Part shown: piece by piece, positions 36,679 to 40,086 of the stretch
Layout: every line of letters starts with the position of its first letter
How positions within the stretch are numbered: position 1 is the stretch's first letter
Virus record (IMG/VR): IMGVR_UViG_3300050821_002746
Coordinates: 1-40,086 of that record
From: a virus
Reading direction: 5' to 3' (one strand)
Length of the DNA stretch: 40,086 nucleotides
Program-made: the position numbers and the translations under genes
The notes under the pieces: generated by a model
What the model was told of the DNA's origin: nothing
Seen by the model: only the letters and a program-made list of their open reading frames with translations
The model's database searches: none

Positions 36679-39645
36679 TCATTGGAGACATATGTAGCTT
36701 ATCGTAAGAGTCGAAAGTCCTGCGGATAGTCCGAACTCAACACCTGTCGTGGAAGCTGCGATTATATCCGCTGTCGCTGCTGTGCTGTTATCACTCTCTA
36801 CACAAGTAGGCGTATCTGAATAGGCTCGTGCAAACTGCATAAAACACGTTGTCGGGGAGCCTGTTCCTGTAGTGACCGCTCCACGAGCATCGGTTGAAGT
36901 CGCAGATATTGAAGGACTTGTACCACAGGCATTCACAACAGGCTTTATCGTCGTATCGCCAGTTGTAGGAGTATTCATAAGTATGTGACCTGTATTCGTG
37001 ATACCGAAGAGTGTGCTTGTTGCAGATTGCGTTGAAGAGGCGATCATGAATAACATGGGCAAAGAATCTCCATTATTCGCATGGATACTTAATTTCGCCC
37101 ATGGCGTGGTACTACCAACACTAAATATCGCGCCTGTACTATTGCCTAATATTTGAAAAACGGTTGTCGTTGCAGTAGGAGTAGAGGAGGCGATGGTGAA
37201 GAATGGCGCTGAATTGCCGGGAGTATTAACATTCATCGATAGGAGTCCCCATGGCGTCGTGGTGCCTATTCCTACTTGTTGTTGGCTATTTATGGTCACA
37301 GCAGGTATATCACTGGTCCCATTAGAAGTAAGGAAATTCCATAATCCTGTTGAGCCGGAAGTATCAGTCTTTGCATTTATCTGTCCCAAGACCGAATTTG
37401 AGGTATCCCCAAATGTTAAAGTAAATATTCCGCTTGCACCACTTGTAATGGGACGGATGTATTCTTGCACGGCAGAGTTACTACCATCTCCGCATACAGT
37501 CATAATTCCTGAACCACCGAATCCACCTTGATTTGGAGTACAATTTATTCCTACTGGAGAGCCAAAGAAACTTTTACCAGCGACAGAGAAGGCGAGTGTA
37601 GGGGAAGTAGTGCCAACACCGAAGATACCATTTACCGCATTTACAACTACACCACCGTCAAAGGTTGAAGTAGCTGCGGTGGACGACGAGAAGAAGACTC
37701 CCTGTGTCCAGATTGACGTAGAAGTGGACATCGTTGTGGTGCTATAGGTCTTTGCTGTTGTAAAAGGGTAAGTGCCTCCCACACACACACCTCCAATTGC
37801 GAAACATCCAGTGGCGATGTTTATACCGGAACCAAACGAGGATGTAGCAGCATCATCAATATTTACCGTATTTGCCCCGGTGTTACCGATGGATAGGTCA
37901 GTGCCCGGAGCAGAAGTCGCGATACCGATGTCGCCGTTCCACGCAACAATAAATTCTGGTGCGGCAGTAGTACTAGCGACGAGGAATGCAGGGCTAGTGG
38001 ATGAAACAATATTCAAAATAGTTGACGTAGCTTGTACGGAAAGAGTCGCCCAGGGGGTAGATGAACCTATGCTTACTTGAGCGCCATTACGAGCTGGGGT
38101 AATAAAGAAATCTGCAAGATTCGAATATGTGCTGTTTGCAGCATCACGTCCGGTAATAAAGAACTTGTCAGATGGGTCAACTCCTGTCTCCCACCGTCCT
38201 ACTGGGGCAGTATTATTAGTCTGTCCCCATTGGATGTTAGGAGCCGTCGGTGCGAGCATTTGCGCGTTATATGTCGAGCCTGTGGTACCGGATGTTTGAA
38301 GATTAAGGTCAGGACACGTTCCGCTATTTGAGCAGTTTATGAGCATCCCTAACCCAGCTCCATTCTTAGAAACATCTATAGCATCATTGCCATTGCTGGA
38401 ATTCGCATCGTTAACATTAATGAGCACTGCACTTCCTGCAGGAGCACTTTGATTAGAATAAATATTTACTCCTGTTCCGGTATTACTAGTGTTGTCAAAA
38501 CGAAATGCACCACCCGTAGAGAAAGAAGTACCATAATTCCTACTCGGAGTTATAGTAATTTGGTGATCACCATTCGTAGCACCGAAGTTCACCGCCTCAT
38601 TGAATGTTGAGGTTGCTGTAGTAGACGAGACATTTATCGCATCAAAATACGACGTTGACGAAGCTGCTAAAGAGACTGGAGAACCTGTAAGAGCCAGAAG
38701 AGTCGTAGTCGCGCTTGTGGTCTGATTGAACACGGATGTATGAGTAAAAGGATCTTGTATTCCTGTTCCACCTCCCGCTCCACAGGCGCTACCTGTGGTA
38801 GTGAGAAGTCCACCAGTGGATGCCTGAACACAATTACCGCTCACGAGATTGGATGAAGATAGTGCAGTTGTAGAGGCGTATGGAAACTGTGAAGCAGCTA
38901 CTGTTGAAGATGAAAAGAAGACTCCTTGCGTCCAGAAAGAAGTACTAGTGGAGAAGGTGGTGGTTGAAAAGGTATTAAGTGAATTAAATTTGAATGGGGC
39001 AGCTTGACCTCCAGTACCACCATTCGCTAATTGAAGAATACCTGTAATAGCGCCAGCACTGGCAAAATTGACCGGCCCACTAGACCAGGTAGATCCATCG
39101 GAAGAAGTGATGACTGCACCTGTTGCTCCAGGACTTATTGCAGAAGCGCCACCAGAACCATTAAAGCGCAGAATCGCATCAACACTAAGAGAACCAGGAT
39201 TTGATAGTCCTGTGCCACCGTATTGTGTGCTTATAAGAGAACCATTCCAAGTGCCACTTGTGACTGTACCAAGTTGCGAATTAGAAGAAACTGAGATATC
39301 AGTCGTCGAAGAGAAAGTAAAGAATGTAGATGAAGCTATGAATCCATACGCTGGCAATGCAACATTTGCGAAGATTCCTGTAGTAGTCGCGCTTACTTGA
39401 TTGCCATTATAGGTGGTTGGGGTGAAGGGGTATGCTGCGCCAGCACTACCACCTGTAGCAGAAAGTATTCCACTTAAAAAAGTTAGATTGGAACCGATTG
39501 CGACTGTCTGTAAATGAAGTGTTCCATTTCCAAAAAGAATCCCTGAAGGACTGGTAGTTCCTGTGCCTCCTTGGGTTGTGTTGAGTTGCGCAAAAGCTAT
39601 TCCAGGAAGGAGAAAGATAAGCAATGATATTAAAAGCTTTCTCAT
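36679..39645 (-). CDS. giant secreted repeat protein of Patescibacteria style
   Basis: A 988-aa protein. Signal peptide MRKLLISLLIFLLPGIAFAQ (cleavage after AFA, 19). The chain is Ser/Thr/Gly/Asn-rich with repeats: TTFSTSTSFWTQGVFFSSST and a second TTMSTSTSIWTQGVFFSSST; IGSSTPWATLSV, GIGTTTPWGLLSM and VGSTTPWAKLSI; plus FTIASSTPTATTTVFQI and FMIASSTQSATSTLFGI. The C-terminal 80 residues form a beta domain with three Cys (ACGTSPS, TTCFMQF, PTCVESD). Such repeat proteins are typical of Parcubacteria-like surfaces. Start overlaps the fibre stop (ATGA). It may be surface-displayed or a virion protein assembled after export. Confidence 0.75.
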   Translation of the reverse strand: MRKLLISLLIFLLPGIAFAQLNTTQGGTGTTSPSGILFGNGTLHLQTVAIGSNLTFLSGILSATGGSAGAAYPFTPTTYNGNQVSATTTGIFANVALPAYGFIASSTFFTFSSTTDISVSSNSQLGTVTSGTWNGSLISTQYGGTGLSNPGSLSVDAILRFNGSGGASAISPGATGAVITSSDGSTWSSGPVNFASAGAITGILQLANGGTGGQAAPFKFNSLNTFSTTTFSTSTSFWTQGVFFSSSTVAASQFPYASTTALSSSNLVSGNCVQASTGGLLTTTGSACGAGGGTGIQDPFTHTSVFNQTTSATTTLLALTGSPVSLAASSTSYFDAINVSSTTATSTFNEAVNFGATNGDHQITITPSRNYGTSFSTGGAFRFDNTSNTGTGVNIYSNQSAPAGSAVLINVNDANSSNGNDAIDVSKNGAGLGMLINCSNSGTCPDLNLQTSGTTGSTYNAQMLAPTAPNIQWGQTNNTAPVGRWETGVDPSDKFFITGRDAANSTYSNLADFFITPARNGAQVSIGSSTPWATLSVQATSTILNIVSSTSPAFLVASTTAAPEFIVAWNGDIGIATSAPGTDLSIGNTGANTVNIDDAATSSFGSGINIATGCFAIGGVCVGGTYPFTTAKTYSTTTMSTSTSIWTQGVFFSSSTAATSTFDGGVVVNAVNGIFGVGTTSPTLAFSVAGKSFFGSPVGINCTPNQGGFGGSGIMTVCGDGSNSAVQEYIRPITSGASGIFTLTFGDTSNSVLGQINAKTDTSGSTGLWNFLTSNGTSDIPAVTINSQQQVGIGTTTPWGLLSMNVNTPGNSAPFFTIASSTPTATTTVFQILGNSTGAIFSVGSTTPWAKLSIHANNGDSLPMLFMIASSTQSATSTLFGITNTGHILMNTPTTGDTTIKPVVNACGTSPSISATSTDARGAVTTGTGSPTTCFMQFARAYSDTPTCVESDNSTAATADIIAASTTGVEFGLSAGLSTLTISYICLQ

Positions 39646-40086
39646 ATGCCAAATATTGATCCACCCGTACCTACTGCCGAAGAAAGAGTTATTGTCGTTC
39701 CTGTACGCGACCAAGTGATAGATCCTCCTGTTTGCTGGTAAAAGGCACCGTTTATGTTCAAAAGCGTCGGAAGCGTTGCTGATGTAAAAGTAACGTTCGA
39801 ATCATTAATAGTTCCTGTGACGGCAATAATTGAAAGTCCTCCGCCTGAAGGAGCAGTAAAGTTCACAGTACTTCCATCATTTCCAGCAGGAACTGCTAGA
39901 GTTCCGTTCGTGAAGTTAATTGTTGTAGCTCCTGTTGAAACTGTTGTCCCATTACTTTGAATGATTGTCTGACGATTACCCCCCAAGGATATCCAATTTT
40001 GTAACCGTGCTCCGGTGCTTCGAGCATAGTTATCAATATCGTCAATGCCTTCTACTTTAGAACGCTTGATTTTCTCAGGAGTACGA
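39642..40086 (-). CDS. collagen-like fibre protein, C-terminal part (same gene as 1-465)
   Basis: After QNWISLGGNRQTIIQSNGTT the chain is beta-rich (TTINFTNGTLAVPAGNDGST, GLSIIAVTGTINDSNVTFTS), ending in SITWSRTGTTITLSSAVGTG and GSIFGI. This is the C-terminal globular tip, which typically trimerises and binds. Bases 39990-40086 repeat the left end and encode residues already counted there. Stop TGA overlaps the next ATG. Confidence 0.85.
   Translation of the reverse strand, partial: RTPEKIKRSKVEGIDDIDNYARSTGARLQNWISLGGNRQTIIQSNGTTVSTGATTINFTNGTLAVPAGNDGSTVNFTAPSGGGLSIIAVTGTINDSNVTFTSATLPTLLNINGAFYQQTGGSITWSRTGTTITLSSAVGTGGSIFGI
39990..40086. repeat. terminal direct repeat, right copy
   Basis: This copy is identical to bases 1-97. 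It lies inside the collagen-like fibre gene and duplicates part of its coding sequence, so it should be counted once. Confidence 0.93.

Noticed and set aside
36679-39645. Host contamination in the assembly (host-style secreted gene)
   Set aside because: The gene is ATGA-coupled to the phage fibre gene and the whole sequence closes as a circle, so it belongs to the phage.
1-40086. CRISPR array, insertion sequence or integrase/attachment site
   Set aside because: No regular spaced repeats, no transposase or recombinase gene, and no tRNA-type attachment core was seen.

Overview
The window is one complete, circularly closed genome of a tailed double-stranded DNA phage. Its first 97 bases recur exactly at the end (1-97 = 39990-40086), and a collagen-like fibre gene reads in frame across the join, so the unique circle is 39,989 bp. 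It has terminase, portal, an SU10-type (DUF5309-like) capsid protein, a podovirus-type connector and a large internal protein with a lysozyme-type transglycosylase domain. There is no sheath, tape measure, integrase, DNA polymerase or helicase. This looks like a compact podovirus-like phage that borrows the host replisome. TGA is used as a stop throughout, so the code is standard.

Host inference: several proteins carry sequence styles I associate with Patescibacteria/CPR, especially Parcubacteria-type genomes. These are a secreted 988-aa protein built from 'SSTPWA.LS' / 'STSTS.WTQGVFFSSST' repeats, a peptidoglycan-binding domain with 'ITPVSGYVGVKTR', a second secreted protein with a similar C-terminal region, and a membrane-anchored small lysozyme of the 'CESG...W' type. 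This is recognition of style, not a database result.

Layout. (1) Leftward early/middle module, 26379 down to 22080: small membrane proteins, a putative SSB, a NinG-like nuclease and unknown proteins, ending at a terminator at 21962-21989. (2) Leftward packaging and head module, 21945-16042: TerS-like, TerL, portal, two tiny basic proteins, scaffold, capsid. It is followed by a tightly packed structured RNA region, a terminator and an HNH homing nuclease. (3) Glycosylation island, 14710-9821: bifunctional glycosyltransferase, nucleotidyltransferase, glycosyltransferase, methyltransferase-like protein, glycosyltransferase. (4) Connector and tail, 9790 leftwards through the origin of numbering to 39642: connector, Gly-rich tip protein, beta-rich tail protein, internal virion proteins, collagen-like fibre. 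(5) Leftward surface/lysis module, 39645-32124: secreted giant protein, secreted Gly-rich protein, holin-like membrane proteins, a papain-like protease fused to a peptidoglycan-binding domain, and another secreted protein. (6) Rightward replication operon, 26654-29121: zinc ribbon, replisome-organizer-like protein (possibly two pieces joined by slippage on A9), HNH nucleases. (7) Leftward HNH operon, 29937-29025. (8) Rightward operon, 30202-32025: membrane peptides, lysozyme-like protein, HNH. It starts from a strong promoter next to a perfect DnaA box.

Regulation visible in sequence: four copies of a 14-bp late motif sit 36-40 nt upstream of late start codons, which fits leaderless late mRNAs. 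There is a candidate ~100-nt small RNA between the divergent early operons, plus two leaders with mutually exclusive helices. Genes are coupled mainly by ATGA overlaps or by stop-T-ATG junctions, with few Shine-Dalgarno motifs. At least seven HNH or HNH-like genes are spread through the map, a heavy homing-nuclease load for 40 kb.
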